A stretch of DNA of 64,000 nt from Flavobacteriaceae bacterium (GTDB lineage: Bacteria > Bacteroidota > Bacteroidia > Flavobacteriales > Flavobacteriaceae), in NCBI GenBank assembly GCA_021151665.1, contig JAGKWW010000001.1, positions 80,458 through 144,457 on the forward strand, read 5' to 3'. Shown piece after piece: positions 25,057 through 31,713 of this stretch; within the stretch, counting starts at the first letter, position 1, and the number at the start of each line of letters is the position of its first letter. The translations under genes and the position numbers were made by a program. A model generated the notes under the pieces. It did not search any database. It was given only the letters and a program-made list of their open reading frames with translations, and had not been told where the DNA came from.

Positions 25057-25719
25057 TTAGAACGATGCAATCTCCCGCAGGCCGCTGATAGCCTTTGCAG
25101 GGTCTTCCGCTTTAAAAACATAATTGCCTGCCACCAGTACATCGGCGCCTGCTTCTGCAAGTGCCCTGGCATTTTGGTCGCTAACGCCGCCGTCGATTTC
25201 AATAAGTGTAGAAGCGCCGTTGCGGGTGATAATATCTTTCAGCTTCCTGACTTTGTTGTACGTATTTTCTATAAAAGACTGGCCGCCAAAGCCGGGGTTT
25301 ACGCTCATCATACATACCAGGTCGATATCATTGATCACATCCTCAAGCAGCGAAACGTTGGTGTGTGGGTTTATCGCGACACCGGCCTTCATGCCTTCGG
25401 CTTTTATGGCCTGGAGCGTGCGGTGCAGGTGCAGGCTTGCTTCGTAATGCACAGTGAGGTTGTTGGCGCCAAGCGCGGCAAAATTCTTGATAAACCTGTC
25501 GGGGTTCATGATCATAAGGTGTACATCGAGCGTTTTTTTCGCATGGCGCGAAATAGCCTCAAGCACCGGCATTCCGAAAGAAATGTTGGGTACAAATATC
25601 CCGTCCATGATATCAATGTGAAACCAGTCGGCATCGCTGTTGTTTATCATTTCGATATCGCGCTGCAGGTTTGCAAAATCTGCAGATAGCACAGAAGGGG
25701 CAATAAGGGTAGTTTTCAT
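25057..25719 (-). CDS. rpe: Ribulose-phosphate 3-epimerase
   Basis: Rpe interconverts ribulose-5-phosphate and xylulose-5-phosphate in the pentose phosphate pathway. The 220 aa TIM-barrel protein shows IAPSVLSADFANL at the start, the metal-binding HIDIMDGIFVPNISFG, the central MSVNPGFGGQ and the phosphate-binding EIDGGVSDQNA plus AGNYVF. I choose ATG 25719; upstream codons of the frame lie within the promoter. Confidence 0.97.
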   Translation of the reverse strand: MKTTLIAPSVLSADFANLQRDIEMINNSDADWFHIDIMDGIFVPNISFGMPVLEAISRHAKKTLDVHLMIMNPDRFIKNFAALGANNLTVHYEASLHLHRTLQAIKAEGMKAGVAINPHTNVSLLEDVINDIDLVCMMSVNPGFGGQSFIENTYNKVRKLKDIITRNGASTLIEIDGGVSDQNARALAEAGADVLVAGNYVFKAEDPAKAISGLREIASF

Positions 25720-25742
25720 TTGTGTTGTTGTAGGTTGTGCCG

Positions 25743-25776
25743 CAAATATAATCCTTTTTAAGGGCAGCATATACAA
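25743..25776 (-). promoter_or_regulatory. rpe promoter (-7 tatatttg, -33 TTG, minus strand)
   Basis: Reading the minus strand, TTG (plus 25774-25776) is followed after 23 nt by TATATTTG (plus 25743-25750), within the Bacteroidota spacing range. The leader to the ATG at 25719 is about 20 nt. Confidence 0.65.
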
Positions 25777-25807
25777 CGATGTAGTGGTTTAACGCGGGGT
25801 ATATAAA

Positions 25808-25836
25808 ATAAAAAACTCCGGTAATCAGCCGGAGTT
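25808..25836 (-). terminator. Rho-independent terminator of rpoD
   Basis: On the minus strand an 8-bp perfect stem (aactccgg / ccggagtt) with a seven-base loop is followed by TTTTTATTTT. It lies 144 bp after the rpoD stop and before the rpe promoter. Confidence 0.85.
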
Positions 25837-25979
25837 CAATCATCAATCAAAAAACGAACAGTTATTGAACTGTCAGTGCTTTCTATATTTTAAATACTTT
25901 ATTGCTAAACTGGAGTGCCAAAATACAAATTATAATCAAAAAATAAAATGGCTTAAGCAATTTTTTAGCAAAATCATCG

Positions 25980-26843
25980 TTACCCCAAATACGTTTTCAG
26001 GATCTTACTGCGCGAGGTGTGTTTTAACCTCCTGATAGCCTTTTCTTTAATCTGGCGTACGCGCTCTCGGGTAAGGTCAAAAGTTTCACCAATTTCTTCG
26101 AGTGTCATCGGATGCTGGTCGCCCAGTCCGAAATAAAGGCGCACTACATCGGCCTCGCGTGGCGTTAAAGTCTCCAATGCACGCTCAATTTCGGTGCGAA
26201 GCGACTCATGGATAAGCTCACGGTCGGGGTTTGGCGACTCACCTGAGCGAAGTACATCGTAAAGGTTAGAATCTTCACCCTCTACAAGCGGCGCATCCAT
26301 AGAAAGGTGGCGGCCCGAGTTCTTCATACTTTCCTTAACATCGTTCACGGTCATATCAAGCTCTTTCGCAATCTCTTCGGCCGAAGGGGCACGCTCGTTG
26401 CTCTGCTCAAGCAGGGCATACATTTTATTGATCTTGTTTATAGAGCCGATCTTGTTGAGCGGAAGGCGAACAATACGCGACTGCTCTGCCAGCGCCTGAA
26501 GGATAGACTGACGGATCCACCACACGGCATAAGAGATGAATTTAAAACCACGTGTTTCGTCAAAACGCTGTGCAGCTTTAATAAGGCCGAGGTTACCCTC
26601 GTTAATAAGGTCGGGAAGTGTTAATCCCTGGTTTTGATACTGTTTTGCAACCGATACCACAAATCGCAGGTTGGCCTTGGTAAGCTTTTCCAGCGCGCGC
26701 TGGTCGCCGGCCTTGATGCGTTGTGCTAACTCTACCTCCTCATCCGCCGTAATCAGGTCTACTTTTCCTATCTCCTGGAGGTATTTGTCTAATGATGCAG
26801 TTTCCCTGTTGGTTACCTGCTTTGTAATCTTTAATTGTCTCAT
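25980..26843 (-). CDS. rpoD: RNA polymerase sigma factor RpoD/SigA
   Basis: The 287 aa protein is the short primary sigma type of Bacteroidota, lacking region 1.1 and the long spacer of E. coli sigma-70. Regions are visible in order: 1.2 (SLDKYLQEIGKVDLITADEE), 2.1-2.4 (NLRFVVSVAKQYQ, DLINEGNLGLIKAAQRFD, FKFISYAVWWIRQSI), 3, and 4.2 (TLEEIGETFDLTRERVRQI). It should recognise the TTG / TAnnTTTG promoters found throughout this window. Terminators flank the gene on both sides, so it is transcribed alone. Confidence 0.96.
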   Translation of the reverse strand: MRQLKITKQVTNRETASLDKYLQEIGKVDLITADEEVELAQRIKAGDQRALEKLTKANLRFVVSVAKQYQNQGLTLPDLINEGNLGLIKAAQRFDETRGFKFISYAVWWIRQSILQALAEQSRIVRLPLNKIGSINKINKMYALLEQSNERAPSAEEIAKELDMTVNDVKESMKNSGRHLSMDAPLVEGEDSNLYDVLRSGESPNPDRELIHESLRTEIERALETLTPREADVVRLYFGLGDQHPMTLEEIGETFDLTRERVRQIKEKAIRRLKHTSRSKILKTYLG

Positions 26844-26944
26844 GTATTGACCGAGTTATTTAAGTATTCAGGTTGTTATACGGACGGAGAACGCAAAAAG
26901 TTACACTAAATTGATTTTTTGTTGAAGTTTAACATAACACAAAT

Positions 26945-26974
26945 AAAAAAGCCCCTGCGAAAGCAGAGGCTTTT
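26945..26974 (-). terminator. Rho-independent terminator of the lipoprotein gene
   Basis: On the minus strand a 10-bp stem (aagcctctgc / gcaggggctt, one G-U pair) with loop tttc is followed by TTTTTTATTT. It separates the lipoprotein gene from rpoD. Confidence 0.85.
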
Positions 26975-26989
26975 GGTTTGCAATAGGGT

Positions 26990-27847
26990 TTATTCGTAGT
27001 AGTAAAAACGCTCCAGGTTTCTGTCGGCTTCATAGGGGAGAACGACACCTGTACCTTTCGTATAAGTAATATAGCCGTTTTCGTCAAAAACACTTTCAAA
27101 TGTTACCTCCTGTGTTACGCCATTGTAATCGGCAAAACTATACTTTTTAATGTAATAGTTATTTTCTTCGGCGGTAGCTACACGATACTCACTCGATTCT
27201 ATGAAAAGATTGTTGAGTTCGTAAACCGTTTTGCGTAGGCCTTGCGGTTTTGCTACGGCATAATATTCCATAGCAACCTCGGGAACTCCCGGCATTGTGC
27301 TAATGTTGTTCTTGATCAGTTTATCTCCGTCAAATTCAGATTCACTCGTAATCATTCCAAGAGTATTCAGGGTAGTTGTGCCGCTCGAAAGCAGTTGTTC
27401 CTGTCCCGCGCTAACTGAATAGGACTTGGTAGTAACTAATCCTGGCTCATAGGTAAAACGACGTTCTATATAATCGGACACTTGCGAGCTATATATCGCT
27501 TGTTTAATGATCCTGCCGAGATTATCATACGTGTACAATGTACGTTTACCCAGATAGTTATTGGTATACCAATATTTCTCATCGCGGGTGTTGCCGGATA
27601 CGATATATTCAATATTCATGCTTAGATTTCCCGAAGGGTCGAAAATGCTGTCGGCTACTGCTTTATTGTTTTCAAAATACTGAACGTGTTTGTAGCTCCA
27701 GGCGGCGCCGTTGTCATAGGCTGCCTTACTCGGTGTATAAGTAACAGTCTTCTTCAGCGTAAGCGCTGTGTCGCTAAGGGTTGCATTGTTGTCATCACTG
27801 CACGAAAATGCTATTGCACTGAGAATAAAAAGAAGAATTTTTTTCAT
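26990..27847 (-). CDS. Lipoprotein of unknown function
   Basis: The 285 aa protein has a clear lipoprotein signal (MKKILLFILSAIAFSC) with the acidic SDDNN after the cysteine, the kind of signal that sends Bacteroidota lipoproteins to the surface. The mature part is beta-rich, with repeated patterns such as YTNNYLGKRTLYTYDNLGRI that recall the YD/RHS-type repeat of cell-surface proteins, but I see no full repeat array. It lies 58 bp downstream of the HTH gene on the same strand and may be co-transcribed with it. Confidence 0.8.
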   Translation of the reverse strand: MKKILLFILSAIAFSCSDDNNATLSDTALTLKKTVTYTPSKAAYDNGAAWSYKHVQYFENNKAVADSIFDPSGNLSMNIEYIVSGNTRDEKYWYTNNYLGKRTLYTYDNLGRIIKQAIYSSQVSDYIERRFTYEPGLVTTKSYSVSAGQEQLLSSGTTTLNTLGMITSESEFDGDKLIKNNISTMPGVPEVAMEYYAVAKPQGLRKTVYELNNLFIESSEYRVATAEENNYYIKKYSFADYNGVTQEVTFESVFDENGYITYTKGTGVVLPYEADRNLERFYYYE

Positions 27848-27905
27848 TGGATTGGTTTCTTAACAGATGCCGGATTTACTCAAAGGTTGCGTGCGCCTTT
27901 CTTTT

Positions 27906-28868
27906 TTAAAGTTCCAGCGCCATGTCCTGCTCGAGTTTACCGATGTAAAGTGTTACCTTTTGCCTTGCTTTATTAAAAAAGAGCTTTCGGTCGCGCAACC
28001 CCGAATCATTCAGCGATTTGGAGCTTTTTACCTGTTGTACAAAAAAGTCGCGCGCATTGGTACAAGTGGCTTCGTCTGAAGTGATGAAATAACCCAGCAT
28101 AGTGTAGGGCACGAACAGCGACTGTTTTTCGGGAGCCGTCAAAAGAACATTGTTGTTGAGTATAAGCAACTCATTATAGTAAAGCCGGTAGCGCGATCGC
28201 TCATTGCAGCATCGTTCTTCAACCTTATTCATAATATCCTGGAGATCGGAATAGATGTATTTCGCGTTTTCCGCAGAAAGCAAACCCGCCTGAAAGTAGT
28301 AATACACCTGCTGGAGCGTGCTGTTGATGGTGGTGTCATTCCATATTTCGTGCACTTCGACGTTCTCATATACGGATTTAAGTTTTGCACTTTGTTCCAA
28401 AAGGGTGGTAGCCACGGTAAATTTTTCAAACGGTTTCTCATGCTGCGCTCCGGTCAGAAGATTGATCCACACATAAAGCTTGAATTTAGACAGCAGCGTT
28501 CCGCCAATGGTGTGAAATAGCGGGATGTCTTTGGCTGAATAGTACATTCGTGCATTGGCATTATACTGAAAAGCGGATAATCTTTCTGCTGAGTCGGCCA
28601 TATAGAGCGCCATTTCATCCATAGTCCGTATTTCCTTTGTGCGCTCTGCAACTACTTTATCCGGCCCTGAAAAAAGACTATCCATAGAAATCCCGAAATT
28701 CAGGCAAAGCTGTATGGCTTCTTCCATAGAGAATTTGCTTTTGGCCGCTATCCTGCGATGCGCAGCATCGTAACTTATATTTAAAACGGTTGCAATAACA
28801 TCTGTCAGCGAGTCATTTTTTCTGATTTTGTTCCGGATAATCCCGATAAGTTTCTGTTGGTATTCCAT
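27906..28868 (-). CDS. HTH-containing putative regulator
   Basis: The 320 aa protein starts with a Xre/BetR-like helix-turn-helix (about residues 10-70; SLTDVIATVLNISYDAAHRR and FSMEEAIQLCLNFGISMDSL). The remaining 250 residues are helical, leucine- and tyrosine-rich, and match no domain I know; a sensor or dimerisation role is likely (inference). Two cysteines and histidines are scattered without a metal motif. A 17-bp perfect palindrome overlaps its -7 box and ends 5 bp before the ATG, which suggests autorepression. The lipoprotein gene downstream may be its partner. Confidence 0.8.
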   Translation of the reverse strand: MEYQQKLIGIIRNKIRKNDSLTDVIATVLNISYDAAHRRIAAKSKFSMEEAIQLCLNFGISMDSLFSGPDKVVAERTKEIRTMDEMALYMADSAERLSAFQYNANARMYYSAKDIPLFHTIGGTLLSKFKLYVWINLLTGAQHEKPFEKFTVATTLLEQSAKLKSVYENVEVHEIWNDTTINSTLQQVYYYFQAGLLSAENAKYIYSDLQDIMNKVEERCCNERSRYRLYYNELLILNNNVLLTAPEKQSLFVPYTMLGYFITSDEATCTNARDFFVQQVKSSKSLNDSGLRDRKLFFNKARQKVTLYIGKLEQDMALEL

Positions 28869-28873
28869 ATCGT

Positions 28874-28890
28874 TTTGTGATTATCACAAA
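28874..28890. promoter_or_regulatory. 17-bp perfect palindrome at the HTH gene start, likely operator
   Basis: TTTGTGAT-T-ATCACAAA has two 8-bp arms around one centre base. It overlaps the -7 box of the HTH gene, so a protein bound there would block transcription. The arms resemble TGTGA...TCACA, but the spacing is too short for a CRP-type site. Confidence 0.65.
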
Positions 28891-28894
28891 TATA
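28887..28894 (-). promoter_or_regulatory. -7 promoter box of the HTH gene (tatatttg on minus)
   Basis: Plus-strand CAAATATA reads TATATTTG on the minus strand, 18 nt before the ATG at 28868 and partly inside the palindrome. Confidence 0.6.
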
Positions 28895-28941
28895 AATTTG
28901 TTTTTAATGATAATGCGCATCTCGCGGTGTTTTTATCGCAA

Positions 28942-28949
28942 TAGATTTG
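28942..28949 (+). promoter_or_regulatory. -7 promoter box of the phosphatidyltransferase gene (tagatttg)
   Basis: An exact TAnnTTTG match ends 22 nt before the ATG at 28972, divergent from the HTH promoter 48 bp away. Confidence 0.5.
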
Positions 28950-28971
28950 TCTCCAACTTAAAAATCACCTT

Positions 28972-29574
28972 ATGAAAAATCTACCTTATGTACTTATCGG
29001 CCTTCGGTTTCTGCTAGGACCCGTAATGATCGGCCTTACCAGTTTTTACGGCGAAAGCGCCCGCGTTACGCTTGTAATCTTATTATTGGTTGGGATCTTA
29101 TCTGATATCTTCGACGGCATCTATGCGCGCCTTTATCAGGTCTCTACCGAAAAGCTGCGCCGGCTCGACAGCCAGACCGATGTGGTGTTTTGGCTATGTG
29201 CCGGTTGGTGCGCCTGGCTACTGAACCCTGAGATTATTACGGAGAATAAATATGCAATCATGACCATCTTTATTATGGAGGGGCTTACCTATGTCTTCAG
29301 CATTATAAAGTTCGGGAAAGAGACCTGCACGCATGCGCTGCTTTCTAAACTGTGGGGTATTATTTTGTTTGCCGCGTTTGTATCGGTTATTGGTTTTGGT
29401 TATGGCGGCGTGCCCTTGGCTTTGGCGGTGATCTTTGGCATCATTTCGCACCTGGATGTGTACCTGATCATTTTGTTTTTACCGAAATGGACACATGACG
29501 TACCCAGCGGGTGGCATGCCTGGCAGCTGCGTCAGGGAAGAGAAATAAAGAGAAGCAAGTTGTTTAATGGGTAG
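28972..29574 (+). CDS. CDP-alcohol phosphatidyltransferase family membrane protein
   Basis: The 200 aa protein has several membrane segments and the family active-site block near residues 46-72: DIFDGIYAR, then eight residues, then RRLDSQTD. The family consensus is DxxDGxxARx8GxxxDxxxD; all four Asp are kept, but the Gly after the spacer is Leu here. Such enzymes move a phospho-alcohol from CDP-diacylglycerol (or another CDP-alcohol) to a second alcohol, for example in phosphatidylglycerol or phosphatidylinositol synthesis. The acceptor cannot be read. It is convergent with the TM2 gene across a terminator. Confidence 0.85.
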   Translation: MKNLPYVLIGLRFLLGPVMIGLTSFYGESARVTLVILLLVGILSDIFDGIYARLYQVSTEKLRRLDSQTDVVFWLCAGWCAWLLNPEIITENKYAIMTIFIMEGLTYVFSIIKFGKETCTHALLSKLWGIILFAAFVSVIGFGYGGVPLALAVIFGIISHLDVYLIILFLPKWTHDVPSGWHAWQLRQGREIKRSKLFNG

Positions 29575-29586
29575 CTGTAAAAATAT

Positions 29587-29612
29587 AAAGCCCCGACAAC
29601 TGCCGGGGCTTT
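29587..29612. terminator. Bidirectional terminator
   Basis: A 9-bp perfect stem (aaagccccg / cggggcttt) lies between the convergent phosphatidyltransferase and TM2 genes. The T-runs are short on both strands. Confidence 0.75.
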
Positions 29613-29629
29613 AAATTTATCCTGAGATA

Positions 29630-29995
29630 TTAGAAAGTCTTATCGTAGCTTCCGTCTTTAGGCTGAAGGTCACCTGTAATGATCCTGATGAAATCGATCA
29701 GGGTCCAGATACCAAGTCCGCCAAGAGTAAGAACCTGTACAATACCTTGCCAGATGTAACCCAGGTAAAAACGGTGGATTCCGATGATACCTACGAAAAA
29801 GCAAAGCAGCAACGCTACAACCTGGCTTTTGCTTCCGGCAGCGGCGGCAGGAGATGACATTTCACTTGTAGACGAAGCTTCTTCAACAACTGTAACATTG
29901 TTTGTGGTAGCTCTTTGCACCGGGAAAGATGCATAAGAAACATTGATCGATACAAATAGTAAAGCGATCAGGGAAAGGAATAATTTCATTTTCAT
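29630..29995 (-). CDS. TM2 domain membrane protein
   Basis: The 121 aa protein has a signal-like N-terminus (MKMKLFLSLIALLFVSINVSYA), a short Ser/Ala-rich linker, and a C-terminal TM2 domain: two helices joined by GIIGIHRFYLGYIWQGI and ending in GIWTLIDFIRIITG. TM2 proteins occur in many bacteria; their function is mostly unknown. Start choice between ATG 29995 and 29989 is open; the track-length start at 30022 would put extra residues before the signal. Its promoter box lies 2 bp from that of the divergent gene. Confidence 0.88.
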   Translation of the reverse strand: MKMKLFLSLIALLFVSINVSYASFPVQRATTNNVTVVEEASSTSEMSSPAAAAGSKSQVVALLLCFFVGIIGIHRFYLGYIWQGIVQVLTLGGLGIWTLIDFIRIITGDLQPKDGSYDKTF

Positions 29996-30009
29996 TGTTA
30001 AAAATGTTT

Positions 30010-30017
30010 TAAGTTTG
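30010..30017 (+). promoter_or_regulatory. -7 promoter box of the 30041 gene (taagtttg)
   Basis: An exact TAnnTTTG match ends 23 nt before the ATG at 30041. It is 2 bp from the opposing box of the TM2 gene. Confidence 0.5.
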
Positions 30018-30019
30018 CT

Positions 30020-30027
30020 CAAATATA
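30020..30027 (-). promoter_or_regulatory. -7 promoter box of the TM2 gene (tatatttg on minus)
   Basis: Plus-strand CAAATATA reads TATATTTG on the minus strand, 24 nt before the ATG at 29995. Confidence 0.55.
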
Positions 30028-30040
30028 TAAAAACTTCCGA

Positions 30041-30916
30041 ATGAAAATTGCTTTGGTTTTAACATTTTTATTGTCTTCTGCACTAATATATTCACAGGAA
30101 AAATTTGAATATCTCGGCACCGTTATGTTAAACGGTGATATCAAGTCGGTTATAAGCTATAGGGTTGTTTTTGCAGAGAAAAAAGGTGTGGTTTCGGGCT
30201 ATTCTGTTACCGATCTTGGAGGGGCACACGAAACGAAGAATGTTATATCCGGAACGTATGATGCAAAAACCAAAACGATAAAATTCGCCGAGCAGGAAAT
30301 TCTGTATACCAAATCCCCAATTAGCGATGATATGTTTTGTTTCATAAATTTTACGGGCAAGGTTAAACTGGTAAATGATAATAGCGCGATGGAAGGCGCG
30401 TTTAAGGGCTTTTTTAAAAACAAGACCAAATGTATCGATGGTACACTAAGGCTTATCGGGTCCAGTAAGCTTTACAAACGAATGGCTAAAATGGACGCAA
30501 AAATCCAGAAATCGAAACGGGTAGATGCAGCAACCAAAGAAAAAGTGAAACCCCTCGCGATATTAGATAGTTTGAGAGTGAACAACCTTTTAAAAAATGA
30601 AAATCTAAATGTTTTTGTCAGTTCTAAGGCTTTACAACTCCAGATATGGGATGCCGGAAAAGAAGATGGTGATGAAATAACGATATACCAGAACGATAAG
30701 GTGCTTTTGAAAGATTACAGAGTAACAAACAAAATAAAAACGCTGCCTATTATTGTTTCGGAGGGCCAAACCATAAAGATTTTAGCACAAAATGAAGGGA
30801 CTATAGCACCCAATACGGTCCAAATAAGCCTCATAGATGGAGATAGGAACTTTGAATTGATGTCGAGCCTGAAAAAAGGGGAGAGCGCTTCGATCACGAT
30901 CATCTCGAAGAAATGA
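30041..30916 (+). CDS. Secreted protein of unknown function
   Basis: The 291 aa protein has a signal peptide (MKIALVLTFLLSSALIYSQ). The mature part is a beta-rich first half (about residues 20-150) that ends in KNKTKCIDGTLRLIG, a basic helical linker, and a second beta-rich half with ALQLQIWDAGKEDGDEITIY, which looks like a small Ig- or lipocalin-type sandwich (inference). I do not recognise a family. It is divergent from the TM2 gene and convergent with the lipoprotein gene at 30947. Confidence 0.8.
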   Translation: MKIALVLTFLLSSALIYSQEKFEYLGTVMLNGDIKSVISYRVVFAEKKGVVSGYSVTDLGGAHETKNVISGTYDAKTKTIKFAEQEILYTKSPISDDMFCFINFTGKVKLVNDNSAMEGAFKGFFKNKTKCIDGTLRLIGSSKLYKRMAKMDAKIQKSKRVDAATKEKVKPLAILDSLRVNNLLKNENLNVFVSSKALQLQIWDAGKEDGDEITIYQNDKVLLKDYRVTNKIKTLPIIVSEGQTIKILAQNEGTIAPNTVQISLIDGDRNFELMSSLKKGESASITIISKK

Positions 30917-30946
30917 CTCTATAATGAAACCTGCTGCTCGTATAAT

Positions 30947-31636
30947 TTAACCGCCGTTGTGCCTGCAGCTCTTTATAGGAAGTTCTTTCATTTTTCCGAC
31001 CTGTTCCTCAGTTTCATATTCCATGTCAAGATAGTCGTAGTAATACCATTTGCTGCCCCTTTTCTCAAGAGCTTCAGGTATATTGCCAATAATGGGAGAT
31101 TTGTCTCCTGCATAGTCAAAGGCGCCCTCGTGTATACTAAACCGAAAAAGCTCGGTCCATTTTTCGCCGCATAGCGAATATATACGGCAATAGTTATGAC
31201 GGCTAAAATCAAGCAGGTCAGGAACCAACGCGATTTCGTCCCGGGCATCCTTATTACGGTCGCCTAAGTTGATGAGGCAGTATAGGCCCTGAGCATTGTA
31301 AAACTTTAGGGTATCTTTCCGATTGTTATCCAACACTATGGCTGTGTAATACCCCTGTCTGCTGTAAAAAGTAACAACATCTTCCCAGGTTTCATCTGGA
31401 AACTTTGGTAACTTAAAAACGGGTGTCCCGGTACTGTCTGAAAGAAATTGCTTCAATGTATCGATTTGTCCGTCACCATCAAAATCGCCATGGAGTACAA
31501 GGCTTTCGGGTTGGACGCCTGGCGAAACACCAGCGGAAATTGCTTCTTTTGATATACTATGACCAAGGCCAGGCGAATTTGTTACGCATGACACAAGCAT
31601 AAGAGTAAAGCCAAAAAAGATTAATGTGAAACGCAT
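30947..31636 (-). CDS. Lipoprotein with FG-GAP/VCBS-like repeat
   Basis: The 229 aa protein has a lipoprotein signal (MRFTLIFFGFTLMLVSC). After a short linker it shows a calcium-loop-like stretch LHGDFDGDGQIDTLK at about residues 47-61 and a second, weaker copy near NLGDRNKDARDEIALVPD, the pattern of FG-GAP/VCBS beta-propeller repeats. There are two cysteines in the second half (YCRIYSLC). The function is unknown; a surface or periplasmic calcium-stabilised fold is likely. It is transcribed after the pnp terminator. Confidence 0.8.
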   Translation of the reverse strand: MRFTLIFFGFTLMLVSCVTNSPGLGHSISKEAISAGVSPGVQPESLVLHGDFDGDGQIDTLKQFLSDSTGTPVFKLPKFPDETWEDVVTFYSRQGYYTAIVLDNNRKDTLKFYNAQGLYCLINLGDRNKDARDEIALVPDLLDFSRHNYCRIYSLCGEKWTELFRFSIHEGAFDYAGDKSPIIGNIPEALEKRGSKWYYYDYLDMEYETEEQVGKMKELPIKSCRHNGG

Positions 31637-31655
31637 CTTATAAAGATAGTAAACT

Positions 31656-31688
31656 AAAAAACCCTGCTACAAACTGTAGCAGGGTTTT
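31656..31688 (-). terminator. Rho-independent terminator of pnp
   Basis: A perfect 13-bp stem (aaaaccctgctac / gtagcagggtttt) with loop aaact follows the pnp stop; on the minus strand it runs into TTTTTTAGTTT. Confidence 0.92.
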
Positions 31689-31713
31689 ACTGAATTAACC
31701 TTGAAAAGAGTAA

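Noticed and set aside
24736..25689. Long open frame on the plus strand (317 codons)
   Set aside because: It is antisense to rpe and the 5' part of the GH30 gene, both firmly identified. The encoded sequence has no plausible domain.
28874..28890. Possible CRP-type binding site
   Set aside because: The arms TGTGA and TCACA are separated by 3 bases; CRP sites have 6. I keep it as a palindrome of unknown regulator.
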